Shown here piece after piece: positions 1-5,662 of a DNA stretch of 5,662 nucleotides. Every line of letters begins with the position of its first letter. The first letter of the stretch is position 1. Source of the DNA: Bacteroides sp. (GTDB lineage Bacteria > Bacteroidota > Bacteroidia > Bacteroidales > Bacteroidaceae); contig JAFYML010000076.1 in the NCBI GenBank assembly GCA_017556595.1, forward strand, positions 1 through 5,662, given 5' to 3'. The notes beneath the pieces are model-generated. The model did not search any database. It saw only the letters and a program-made list of their open reading frames with translations, and was not told where the DNA came from. The translations under genes were made by a program, and so were the position numbers.

Positions 1-334
1 CGTAACAAGCTCTCAATTCTTCACTCCAATTTGGTTGCTTGAATACTTGGTCAATCAGCAACACCTTGCCACCTCGTTGTTGAAATTGCTTAGCAAAATC
101 CAACAAACTATGGTTAGAGAAGTAGAAATTGTTCATGTTGATGTACAGACACGAGCGGTCGGTACCAAACTTTTCCTTGGCATATTGAAGCAAGAAAGTT
201 GTCTTTCCCACACCACGCATTCCTTTGATACCAATAAGCCTGTCGTTCCAATTTATTTCGTCCATAAGGTCACGACGAACAGGGGCATTGGTATGCTCTA
301 CAAGGTAAGCGTGTGTGCGATAGAATGCTTCCAT
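1..334 (-). CDS. AAA-type ATPase (AAA_14/DUF4143-like), N-terminal part, cut by window edge
   Basis: The first 111 residues are visible; the C-terminus lies outside the window. Translation starts at ATG (334-332), about 20 nt downstream of a good Bacteroidota promoter. A Walker A motif, GMRGVGKTT, lies at residues 38-46 (K44, T45). A Walker B strand, VLLIDQ, lies at residues 91-96 and is followed by FKQPNWSEELR (98-108), the proline-asparagine-tryptophan stretch typical of AAA_14 ATPases. By family knowledge such proteins are about 370-450 residues long and end in a DUF4143 domain; they are cytoplasmic, common and multi-copy in Bacteroidota, and their role is poorly defined. The position after the Walker B Asp95 is Gln96 (CAA, 49-47), where the family usually has the catalytic Glu, so ATP hydrolysis may be impaired. 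The family call is confident; the function is unknown. It is transcribed divergently from the ATP-grasp-like gene. Confidence 0.88.
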   Translation of the reverse strand, partial: MEAFYRTHAYLVEHTNAPVRRDLMDEINWNDRLIGIKGMRGVGKTTFLLQYAKEKFGTDRSCLYINMNNFYFSNHSLLDFAKQFQQRGGKVLLIDQVFKQPNWSEELRACY

Positions 335-359
335 ATGATAGTATTGGTAAATTTCGTTG

Positions 360-390
360 CAAAGATAAATATAATTTGTGGTTTTGCAAA
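360..390 (-). promoter_or_regulatory. Bacteroidota-type promoter for the AAA ATPase gene
   Basis: Read on the minus strand, a TTTG element (390-387) is followed after exactly 19 bp by TATCTTTG (367-360). This fits the Bacteroidota housekeeping consensus TTTG / TAnnTTTG recognised by the group's primary sigma factor. Transcription would start around 350-355, leaving a short leader of about 20 nt before the ATG at 334. The -33 element lies inside one TTTGCAAA palindrome, and the -7 element overlaps a third, imperfect copy. Confidence 0.7.
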
Positions 391-405
391 GTAGAGTTTG
401 CAAAA
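382..405. repeat. Inverted repeat of two TTTGCAAA palindromes, operator-like
   Basis: TTTTGCAAA (382-390) and TTTGCAAAA (397-405) are perfect 9-bp inverted repeats around the 6-bp spacer GTAGAG. Each arm contains the self-palindrome TTTGCAAA (383-390 and 397-404), so the site can also be read as two direct copies 14 bp apart. A related TTGCAAA lies at 357-363, over the -7 element of the minus promoter. Position over the -33 element suggests regulator binding, but in an A/T-rich intergenic region part of this could be chance. No regulator is identified. Confidence 0.45.
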
Positions 406-459
406 TATTCTTTTTTATTGATGATTTTTCTTCAAGATAATTTTTTCGTGAAAAATGTT

Positions 460-467
460 TATCTTTG
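460..467 (+). promoter_or_regulatory. -7 element of the promoter for the ATP-grasp-like gene
   Basis: TATCTTTG matches TAnnTTTG and ends 20 bp before the ATG at 488, giving a leader of roughly 15 nt. No good TTTG is seen at the expected -33 distance, where the sequence is an A/T-rich run. A short inverted repeat, TTTTTC-GT-GAAAAA (442-455), sits in the spacer and might bind a regulator. The assignment rests on the -7 match and its distance to the start codon. Confidence 0.5.
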
Positions 468-487
468 TCCATCCAATAAACCCGTAA

Positions 488-1660
488 ATGAAAGCATACT
501 TATTCAATGCAGATACCGATTTGGCGATGGCGCATGGTGGTGCTTACTACATGCCGCCCGCAAGCGTGAAGCAATTCATGACCGACTTGGCGATGCTTCC
601 TTATTGGTATGCCGAAGAGGGTAGCGCAATAGTGGCTCGTGGTGATGATAACGCACATTTTTTGCGGCAGATGAACGAATGTTTTCGTCGAGATATAAAG
701 TTGATATCACTTGATGAACTTGCTGAGAACCATTTGATTATGCCGTGGGGATGGAATGTTAGCTTGCGTCAACGATTGATGGAAGAAGGTGTGGATAATG
801 CTTTGTTGCCAAGCGATGAAAAACTTGCCACTTGGCGTGCACTTTCATCGCGTCACAACACGGAGGAGATATTGAATGTTTTCGAAGATAAGCATCCATG
901 GATAGGTCGCTCATGGCGCCTGACAAGCATGGACGATTGCCGTAGGACATTGAACGAATTGAGCGATGGATGTGTGTTGAAATTACCATGGTCGGGTAGC
1001 GGAAAAGGCTTGAATTGGTGTCGTGCAGGCATGACACCACAAATAGAAGCATGGTGCGCCAAAGCTTTGCGTACACAAGGTAGTGTACAAGCATCTCCCT
1101 TGTATAATAAGGTATTAGATTTTGCAATGGAGTTCTTCCGCGAGGCTTCGGGCGAGTTGACATTTGTTGGCTATTCGCGCTTTGGTACCAACGAAAGCGG
1201 TGCTTATCAAGCAAACATCCTAGCACCGGATGCAGAGATTGAGGCGGAAATAGCAACTTACCTTCCGTCCGGCACATTGGCGGAAACACAAAGGCTACTC
1301 ATGCCTATGTTGGATAAACTTTTAGCTAATCATTATCGCGGATATTTAGGTGTGGACATGATGGTGTGTCGCGAGGGGGATACGTATTGCTTGCATCCGT
1401 GCGTAGAGGTGAACATGCGCATGAACATGGGTGTAGTAGCACACAACTTTTATCGCGATTACGTCGTGTCAGGTGCACATGGTTTGTTCGAGGTGAAGCA
1501 CTTCAATTCACCGAACGAACTCCGTGCATCTACCGAACGTATACGGCAGATGCACCCCATACGTATGGTGGAAGGACGCATAGCAAGCGGATTCTTGCCG
1601 CTAGTGCCTATCACACCCAATACATGCAACGTGGCGTATGTGTTAATTGCTGAACGCTAA
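488..1660 (+). CDS. Uncharacterised ATP-grasp-like protein of Bacteroidota
   Basis: A 390-residue cytoplasmic protein without signal peptide or membrane segments. The N-terminus has the pattern FNADTDLAMAHG (6-17), then MPPASVKQF (22-30) and LPYWYA (37-42), which I recall from conserved hypothetical proteins of Bacteroidales. The middle and C-terminal parts look like an ATP-grasp fold: VLKLPWSGSGKGL (163-175) resembles the nucleotide-binding lysine strand plus glycine-rich loop, GYLGVDMMV (285-293) the following core strand, and HPCVEVNMRMNMG (303-315) carries the Glu-x-Asn-x-Arg arrangement (E307, N309, R311) typical of the metal-ATP site. ATP-grasp enzymes join a carboxylate to an amine or thiol through an acyl phosphate; the substrate here is unknown. 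The start fits the -7 element just upstream, with no Shine-Dalgarno site. The gene appears monocistronic and ends tail to tail with the LOG-like gene. Fold call moderate, function unknown. Confidence 0.75.
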   Translation: MKAYLFNADTDLAMAHGGAYYMPPASVKQFMTDLAMLPYWYAEEGSAIVARGDDNAHFLRQMNECFRRDIKLISLDELAENHLIMPWGWNVSLRQRLMEEGVDNALLPSDEKLATWRALSSRHNTEEILNVFEDKHPWIGRSWRLTSMDDCRRTLNELSDGCVLKLPWSGSGKGLNWCRAGMTPQIEAWCAKALRTQGSVQASPLYNKVLDFAMEFFREASGELTFVGYSRFGTNESGAYQANILAPDAEIEAEIATYLPSGTLAETQRLLMPMLDKLLANHYRGYLGVDMMVCREGDTYCLHPCVEVNMRMNMGVVAHNFYRDYVVSGAHGLFEVKHFNSPNELRASTERIRQMHPIRMVEGRIASGFLPLVPITPNTCNVAYVLIAER

Positions 1661-2692
1661 GCACTTTTCTACAATCTCGTCTATCTCGTCGGTAAGTGTA
1701 AGCAATAGATTTTTGTATTTACCCTTCTTCAACAAATGATCGAGCAAAAGGTAAACGGGCATCTCTTCTGTCCAATACTCACGTCCAAGGAAAATCATAG
1801 GACTTGAATAGCCAAAACTGAGGTAATGATTTTGCACGGCTTCTTGGAAAATCTCTTGCAAAGTGCCCGCACTACCCGGTGAATAGACAATACCACCGCC
1901 GGCGATGGTGAGGAGCCCATCTTCGCGAAGGGCATTTTCGAAATACTTCGCTATGTGTGTAGCAAATGGTGTAGATGGCTCGTGTCCGTATAGCCAAGTG
2001 GGAATGCCAAGGCTTGAGTAGGTGTCTTGTGGATATTTCGTCATTACTTGAAAAGCACTATCCAACCATAATTCGTCTTTAAAACTTGGTGCTACGGAAA
2101 GCATGCGCAAAGCATCGTCAAGGGTTTCTTCGTCTCGTCCGGCCATCCAAGCACCAAAGTGTGTAGCTTCCATAGCGCCAGGGCCACCACCGCTCACCAT
2201 CAAGAAACCTGCTTCGGTGAGGCGCTTGCTGAGCAAGGCCACTTTGCGGAAAACATCGTCGGTGCGAAGCAAACCATGGCCGCCCATGATACCTACCACA
2301 CGCTTTTCGTCGTAATGAGAAAGGAAGTCGTTCAACGCATCGCTAATGGCATGGTCGTGCAACGTGCGGGCAAGTGTCTCTTCAATCTTTGTTGTTTTTT
2401 TACCATAACTCAGGTAGTGCTGATACACCTTATTATCGAAACACTCGTTATAGCTTTCCGGACATCCCAAACGATAACCTTCGTAAAGCGATGCGGGCGA
2501 ATAGAGATATTTACGGAAAGGATTGTACGGGCGGTCGTTTGCACGTATCAATACATGTAGCTCGTGAAGCGTTTCGTGGTCGGTTTGTCCATTTTCACGC
2601 ACCGCTTTGCGGCTATATTTTTTCTTTGCTTCCCAAATAGCTTTGCGTTTTTGATAAGCTTCGTATTGGTTTTCTAAATAGTTGTCGGCCAT
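1643..2692 (-). CDS. LOG-family Rossmann-fold nucleotide-binding protein (putative lysine decarboxylase-like / nucleotide N-ribohydrolase)
   Basis: A 349-residue cytoplasmic protein. Residues 1-130 form a charged extension rich in Tyr and Lys. The Rossmann-like core then shows VVGIMGGHG (132-140), SGGGPGAMEA (167-176) and a glycine-rich strand leading into SPGSAGTLQE (271-280). The last matches the LOG signature PGGxGTxxE with Ser274 in place of the second Gly, and keeps the conserved Glu280. LOG proteins, often misnamed lysine decarboxylases, cleave the N-glycosidic bond of nucleoside 5'-monophosphates. Classical LOGs are about 180-200 residues, so this is a long variant and its substrate is uncertain. 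The ATG at 2692 has an A/T-rich leader and no Shine-Dalgarno site. It starts 37 bp after the GHL10 gene on the same strand and may be cotranscribed with it; no separate TAnnTTTG promoter is visible in the gap. Its last 18 bp overlap the convergent ATP-grasp-like gene. Confidence 0.85.
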   Translation of the reverse strand: MADNYLENQYEAYQKRKAIWEAKKKYSRKAVRENGQTDHETLHELHVLIRANDRPYNPFRKYLYSPASLYEGYRLGCPESYNECFDNKVYQHYLSYGKKTTKIEETLARTLHDHAISDALNDFLSHYDEKRVVGIMGGHGLLRTDDVFRKVALLSKRLTEAGFLMVSGGGPGAMEATHFGAWMAGRDEETLDDALRMLSVAPSFKDELWLDSAFQVMTKYPQDTYSSLGIPTWLYGHEPSTPFATHIAKYFENALREDGLLTIAGGGIVYSPGSAGTLQEIFQEAVQNHYLSFGYSSPMIFLGREYWTEEMPVYLLLDHLLKKGKYKNLLLTLTDEIDEIVEKCLAFSN

Positions 2693-2696
2693 GAGA

Positions 2697-2747
2697 TTTT
2701 AATTAAAAATTAAAAAATAAAAATTATCACTAATCACTAATCACTAA
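2697..2747. repeat. (ATCACTA)3 heptamer tandem repeat with adjacent A/T-rich tract
   Basis: Three perfect copies of the 7-bp unit ATCACTA run from 2726 to 2746 (TAGTGAT on the minus strand), with one further matching base. They encode the last five residues and the TAG stop of the GHL10 gene. Directly beyond them, 2697-2725 is a nearly pure A/T tract made of AATTAAAA-like units, filling the gap before the LOG-like gene. It contains no hairpin followed by a T run that I would call a terminator. Confidence 0.75.
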
Positions 2748-4196
2748 ACGCTTTTCGCTTTCGTTTCCATATCTATCAATTGCCGTGACGGTATAATACA
2801 ACTTTGCCTTCCACGGATATAATGGGGCGTATGTGTAGCTGCAATCGGACACGTATGCGGCAAGGATATTTTCGGGGTTGGACGTATCTACGGGGTAGGT
2901 ATCCGATGCATATACAATGTATCGGGGAGGATTGGCGGTATCGTTGTCGGTAGCTGCTTGCCAACGAAGGGTGATATAACCATCTTTTTCCTCTATCGTC
3001 AAAGCTTCGGGGTGGGTAGGAGGCGTATTGTCCAACCACGGCATCGAAGGCGTAAGTGCGGGCGATTGGTAGTAATCGTAACGAAGTTTATCGTACAATC
3101 CTTGTACATTCTTCGACAAGAATGCCATGCGATAATGTGCTTGTCCCTCTATATCGTGTTGACGTGTGAAAGCGATTTGTCGTTCAATCTCCTCGATAGG
3201 CCAATCACCTTCGGAGGGGTCAAGGAAATAGATGCCAAGCCCGGGGATGATTTGTCGGCCATGGCTTTGCTCTTTCCAATCCAATGCAAACGGATAAAAC
3301 GAATTGTCGCGGAAATACATCATCGGATACACTTGATCTTGAATACCTTCGGCCATCCAACCTACAACATCTTGATGAACAGCATCGTAAGCATTCCATC
3401 CTTGCGATGAATAGCGCGATGTGTCGTCGTATTTACCTACGGGGCTAGTGCTCACCTTTACCCATGGCTTCATTGCTTTTACGCCTTTATATAGGTGGCG
3501 AAGAATATCCGTTAGGTTGTCCCTACGCCATGCGGCCAATGAACGTCCTTTACCATATTTACGAAAACCGCGTGCGTCGGGAAACCGTGTGCCGGCATGC
3601 TCGGGATAGCGCAAATAGTCGAAGTGTACACCATCTACATCGTAGTTTTCTACAACTTCGCTCACTAACTTCATCAAATACTCTTTTGTGTCGGGATGAC
3701 CAGGGTCAAGGAAATATTCACGTTTGTAACTGATGGTGATTGCCGGTTGCTTCTTTACAACTGAACGAGCACCCAACGACGTAACATGCTTGCGCCCACC
3801 CAACGGAAGGGCAACTATCCATGCGTGACACTCCATGCCGCGTTTATGACACTCTTCGACAACAAACGCCAAGGGGTCATATCCTGGGTCTTTACCTACA
3901 CTACCCGTTAATATTGCACTAAACGGCTCAATCTTCGAGCGATAGAAGACATCGCCACGTGTACGAGTTTGAAAAAGCACCGTGTTGAAGTTGGCTGCTT
4001 TTAGCTCATCGAGTCGGGCGATTAACTCCGCTTGTTGGCGAGCTCTTGTCGTTTGGTTAGTAGCACGTGTTTGTGGCCAATCCAAGCCATACGCACATGT
4101 TATCCAAGCGGCACGCACTTCGTGCTTCCTATCTTGTGCCTCCGAAGGCAATATCCACACAAGCATGCACACTATTATTAAATACAATCGTTTCAT
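2730..4196 (-). CDS. Exported family-10 glycosyl-hydrolase-like protein (GHL10/DUF187) with C-terminal FnIII-like domain
   Basis: A 488-residue secreted protein. Residues 1-20 form a signal peptide: MKR, a hydrophobic core, then SEA just before Gln21, suiting signal peptidase I. Cys10 lies in LIIVC, which is not a good lipobox, so a lipoprotein is unlikely. The mature N-terminus EVRAAWITCAYGLDWP (26-41) and FNTVLFQTRTRGDVFY (70-85) are hallmarks of the GHL10 TIM-barrel family, as are HAWIVALPLGG (124-134) and DGVHFDYLRYP (188-198, with D192 a likely active-site acid). Residues from about 395 to the end resemble a fibronectin type III domain (ITLRWQAATDND, then YYTVTAIDRYGNES). Family members act on cell-envelope or extracellular glycans; the substrate is not predictable here. 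The ATG overlaps the stop of the upstream ChrA gene by 4 bp (ATGA), indicating translational coupling. Family call strong, enzymatic activity inferred. Confidence 0.9.
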   Translation of the reverse strand: MKRLYLIIVCMLVWILPSEAQDRKHEVRAAWITCAYGLDWPQTRATNQTTRARQQAELIARLDELKAANFNTVLFQTRTRGDVFYRSKIEPFSAILTGSVGKDPGYDPLAFVVEECHKRGMECHAWIVALPLGGRKHVTSLGARSVVKKQPAITISYKREYFLDPGHPDTKEYLMKLVSEVVENYDVDGVHFDYLRYPEHAGTRFPDARGFRKYGKGRSLAAWRRDNLTDILRHLYKGVKAMKPWVKVSTSPVGKYDDTSRYSSQGWNAYDAVHQDVVGWMAEGIQDQVYPMMYFRDNSFYPFALDWKEQSHGRQIIPGLGIYFLDPSEGDWPIEEIERQIAFTRQHDIEGQAHYRMAFLSKNVQGLYDKLRYDYYQSPALTPSMPWLDNTPPTHPEALTIEEKDGYITLRWQAATDNDTANPPRYIVYASDTYPVDTSNPENILAAYVSDCSYTYAPLYPWKAKLYYTVTAIDRYGNESEKRLVISD

Positions 4197-4774
4197 ACAG
4201 GCTGATACAATAATAATCCGGCAATACCACTAAGTACAATCATCAGTATAGGACTTATCTTAAATCGACGTGTGGCGATGAACACTACTATGAAGATAAG
4301 GCAACTGATAATAAACGAACGCATATCGTCGGTGGGTGAGCCAAAGTTTTCACTATTCATCAACAATAAAGCGGCGGCGGCTAGTAAACCTACAACCGCT
4401 GGGCGAAGACCGCTAAACACGGCTATCACCGCTGGATGCTTTTGAAACTTCAAAAAGTAACGGCTGATGATTAACATCAAAATGAACGAGGGAAGAATCA
4501 CGGCAAAGGTAGCCGTTGCCGAACCTAATACGGCCATCGCCGGAGTATAACCGGCATCAATCAACGTACTATATCCCACAAACGTAGCCGAGTTTATGCC
4601 AATGGGGCCAGGTGTCATTTGACTGATAGCCACAATGTCGGTAAACTCTTGCGCGGTAATCCAACCATGGCGTGTCACTACCTCGCCTTGAATCATCGAA
4701 AGCATGGCATATCCTCCGCCAAAGCCAAACAAACCTATCTTAAAGAATGTATAGAATAATTGTAAAAAAATCAT
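4193..4774 (-). CDS. chrA: Chromate transporter family protein, short (single-domain) ChrA, second of pair
   Basis: A 193-residue, very hydrophobic inner-membrane protein with one CHR domain, the size of short-chain ChrA proteins that work as pairs. It has the family motifs FFKIGLFGFGGGYAM (10-24), EVVTRHGWIT (31-40), SQMTPGPIGINSATFVGY (51-68) and GLRPAVVGL (122-130), followed by several membrane segments. The TPGP and FGGG forms are the canonical ones. CHR proteins export chromate, or in some cases transport sulfate or other anions; the true substrate in this organism is not known. It starts 2 bp after the stop of the first ChrA gene, and its TGA overlaps the start of the GHL10 gene. The pair should form a heterodimer whose halves have opposite membrane orientation, as in other split CHR systems. 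Confidence 0.93.
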   Translation of the reverse strand: MIFLQLFYTFFKIGLFGFGGGYAMLSMIQGEVVTRHGWITAQEFTDIVAISQMTPGPIGINSATFVGYSTLIDAGYTPAMAVLGSATATFAVILPSFILMLIISRYFLKFQKHPAVIAVFSGLRPAVVGLLAAAALLLMNSENFGSPTDDMRSFIISCLIFIVVFIATRRFKISPILMIVLSGIAGLLLYQPV

Positions 4775-4776
4775 TG

Positions 4777-5304
4777 TTATTTAGTTTTTAAATTCCAAAG
4801 GTATCCTCCTATGCCGGCCAATAGGATAATCCAAATAGGTGAGAAACCTAATTGCCATATAAGTAGTGCCGATATAATAGGAATCCAAATGGTGTATCTG
4901 TTTATTTTTGCCGCTTTGGCTAAGTTGAATGTAGGTACTGCTATCAATGCTACTACCGCTGGACGAATACCCTTGAAAATGGCTTCAACGGTAGGATTTT
5001 CTTTGAAACGAAGAAAGAATAACGCTATACACAATATAATAAGGAAAGAGGGTAGAATAGCCCCCAATGCCGTAACAATACATCCTTTTACGCCTCGCAA
5101 GCGATAGCCAATGAAGATAGCGATGTTCACGGCAAATACGCCCGGTGCCGATTGCGCAATGGCAAGCAAATCCAAGAAATCTTCCTTTGCTACCCATCCT
5201 TTTTTTGTCACAATCTCAGCTTCGATAAGCGGTATCATGGCATATCCTCCACCAATGGTGAAGGCACCGATTTTAAAGAATATGTAGAATAATTGAAAGA
5301 GCAT
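4777..5304 (-). CDS. chrA: Chromate transporter family protein, short (single-domain) ChrA, first of pair
   Basis: A 175-residue hydrophobic inner-membrane protein, paralogous to the next gene. It shares FFKIG-x-F-x-x-GGGYAM (9-23), EIVTKKGW (30-37), FLDLLAIAQSAPG (43-55) and GIRPAVVAL (112-120). Two positions differ from its partner: IGGG replaces FGGG (17-20) and APGV replaces the usual PGP loop (53-56), so the halves are not interchangeable. It probably contributes one half of a two-component anion transporter. The ATG at 5304 lies 6 bp after the stop of the AraC-type regulator gene, in the A-rich context AAATCAAAATG without a Shine-Dalgarno site, so cotranscription with the regulator is likely. 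The annotation 'chromate' is the family name; no metal-resistance gene is seen nearby. Confidence 0.92.
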   Translation of the reverse strand: MLFQLFYIFFKIGAFTIGGGYAMIPLIEAEIVTKKGWVAKEDFLDLLAIAQSAPGVFAVNIAIFIGYRLRGVKGCIVTALGAILPSFLIILCIALFFLRFKENPTVEAIFKGIRPAVVALIAVPTFNLAKAAKINRYTIWIPIISALLIWQLGFSPIWIILLAGIGGYLWNLKTK

Positions 5305-5310
5305 TTTGAT

Positions 5311-5662
5311 TTATGAATTAAAAACTGAGTCACTACTTCTTCCTTTCTTGTATTCGGTAGGACTAATGTGATAATATTTCTTGAACACTTCGCGGAAGTA
5401 CTTAGCATCACTAAATCCGGTCATTTCGGCAATTTCTACTATCGAATGTTTTCCTTCCATTATTAAGTTTGCGGCACGATTCAGACGTATTTGTCGCACG
5501 TAATCGGCTGGCGATTTCCCGGTAAGTGTACGTAGTTTATTGTAGAAACTTGTACGGCTCATAGCCAATAGTTCGCATAACATATCCACGTTAAAGTCGG
5601 GGTTATCCATGTGTTTCTCTACCTCTTTCTTCACGGTGGAAATGAATTTCCAATCAAGGCTA
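5311..5662 (-). CDS. AraC-type DNA-binding domain, C-terminal part of a larger regulator (possibly a hybrid two-component system), cut by window edge
   Basis: The reading frame is open to the window edge, giving 116 visible residues. It begins with the linker SLDWKFISTV, like the linker between receiver and HTH domains of Bacteroidota hybrid two-component regulators. Two helix-turn-helix units follow: NVDMLCELLAMSRTSFYNKL (24-43) and SIVEIAEMTGFSDAKYFREV (73-92), ending with the AraC signature FKKYYHISPTEYKK (93-106). The protein binds DNA and usually activates a nearby gene set. A GTG at 5634 could be taken as a start, but homologous residues continue upstream of it, so it is internal. The sensor or receiver part lies outside the window; a plain AraC regulator is the alternative. 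It is the promoter-proximal visible gene of the minus-strand cluster, 6 bp from the first ChrA gene. Confidence 0.88.
   Translation of the reverse strand, partial: SLDWKFISTVKKEVEKHMDNPDFNVDMLCELLAMSRTSFYNKLRTLTGKSPADYVRQIRLNRAANLIMEGKHSIVEIAEMTGFSDAKYFREVFKKYYHISPTEYKKGRSSDSVFNS

Noticed and set aside
35..394. Plus-strand open frame of 119 codons
   Set aside because: It is antisense to the AAA ATPase gene, which has Walker motifs and a promoter; its translation shows no recognisable family.
442..455. TTTTTC-GT-GAAAAA as an intrinsic terminator
   Set aside because: The stem is A/T-rich with a 2-nt loop, and it lies upstream of both divergent genes, not after a gene; it may at most be an operator.
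759..1289. Minus-strand open frame of 176 codons
   Set aside because: It is a shadow inside the ATP-grasp-like gene; the translation has an unnatural composition and no motif.
4160..4175. Lipoprotein signal at Cys10 of the GHL10 protein
   Set aside because: Valine precedes the cysteine in LIIVC, which does not fit the lipobox; an SEA cleavage site for signal peptidase I follows at residues 18-20.
4193..5304. A chromate or metal resistance island
   Set aside because: Only the CHR-family transporter is present; no reductase, ChrB-type regulator, metal-binding protein or mobile element is seen, so the family name does not establish the substrate.
5632..5634. GTG as the start of a small 107-residue AraC-type regulator
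   Set aside because: The frame stays open to the window edge, and the upstream residues SLDWKFIST look like the usual linker of larger regulators.

Overview
The window looks like chromosomal DNA from a member of the Bacteroidota, most likely the order Bacteroidales. Three things point there: promoter elements of the Bacteroidota type (TTTG, 19 bp, TAnnTTTG), start codons with A/T-rich leaders instead of Shine-Dalgarno sites, and gene families typical of the group (an AAA ATPase of the AAA_14/DUF4143 kind, an AraC-type output domain resembling hybrid two-component regulators, and a family-10 glycosyl-hydrolase-like exported protein). Genus cannot be assigned from the sequence alone.

Layout. 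At the left edge (1-334, minus) is the N-terminal part of an AAA-type ATPase. A 153-bp divergent intergenic region (335-487) separates it from a plus-strand gene (488-1660) for an uncharacterised ATP-grasp-like protein. This region carries a good minus-strand promoter with palindromic TTTGCAAA repeats over it, and a plus-strand -7 element. From 1643 to the right edge everything is on the minus strand. In transcription order it holds the C-terminal AraC-type domain of a regulator cut by the window edge (5662-5311), two half-size chromate-transporter family proteins (5304-4777 and 4774-4193), an exported GHL10-type protein with a C-terminal fibronectin-III-like domain (4196-2730), and a LOG-like Rossmann protein (2692-1643). 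The LOG-like gene meets the ATP-grasp-like gene tail to tail with an 18-bp overlap.

How the genes may work together. The gaps on the minus strand are 6 bp, 2 bp, a 4-bp ATGA overlap and 37 bp, so the first four genes are very probably one transcription unit and the LOG-like gene may belong to it. The two ChrA halves should form one heteromeric membrane transporter. Why a transporter sits between a regulator, an exported glycosidase-like protein and a nucleotide-binding LOG-like protein is not explained by any pathway I recognise.

No RNA gene, CRISPR array, insertion sequence, phage gene or clear intrinsic terminator was found. Apart from the 153-bp divergent region there is almost no non-coding DNA. 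I do not see a clearly new system. The least-understood items are the ATP-grasp-like protein and the mixed ChrA/GHL10/LOG cluster.
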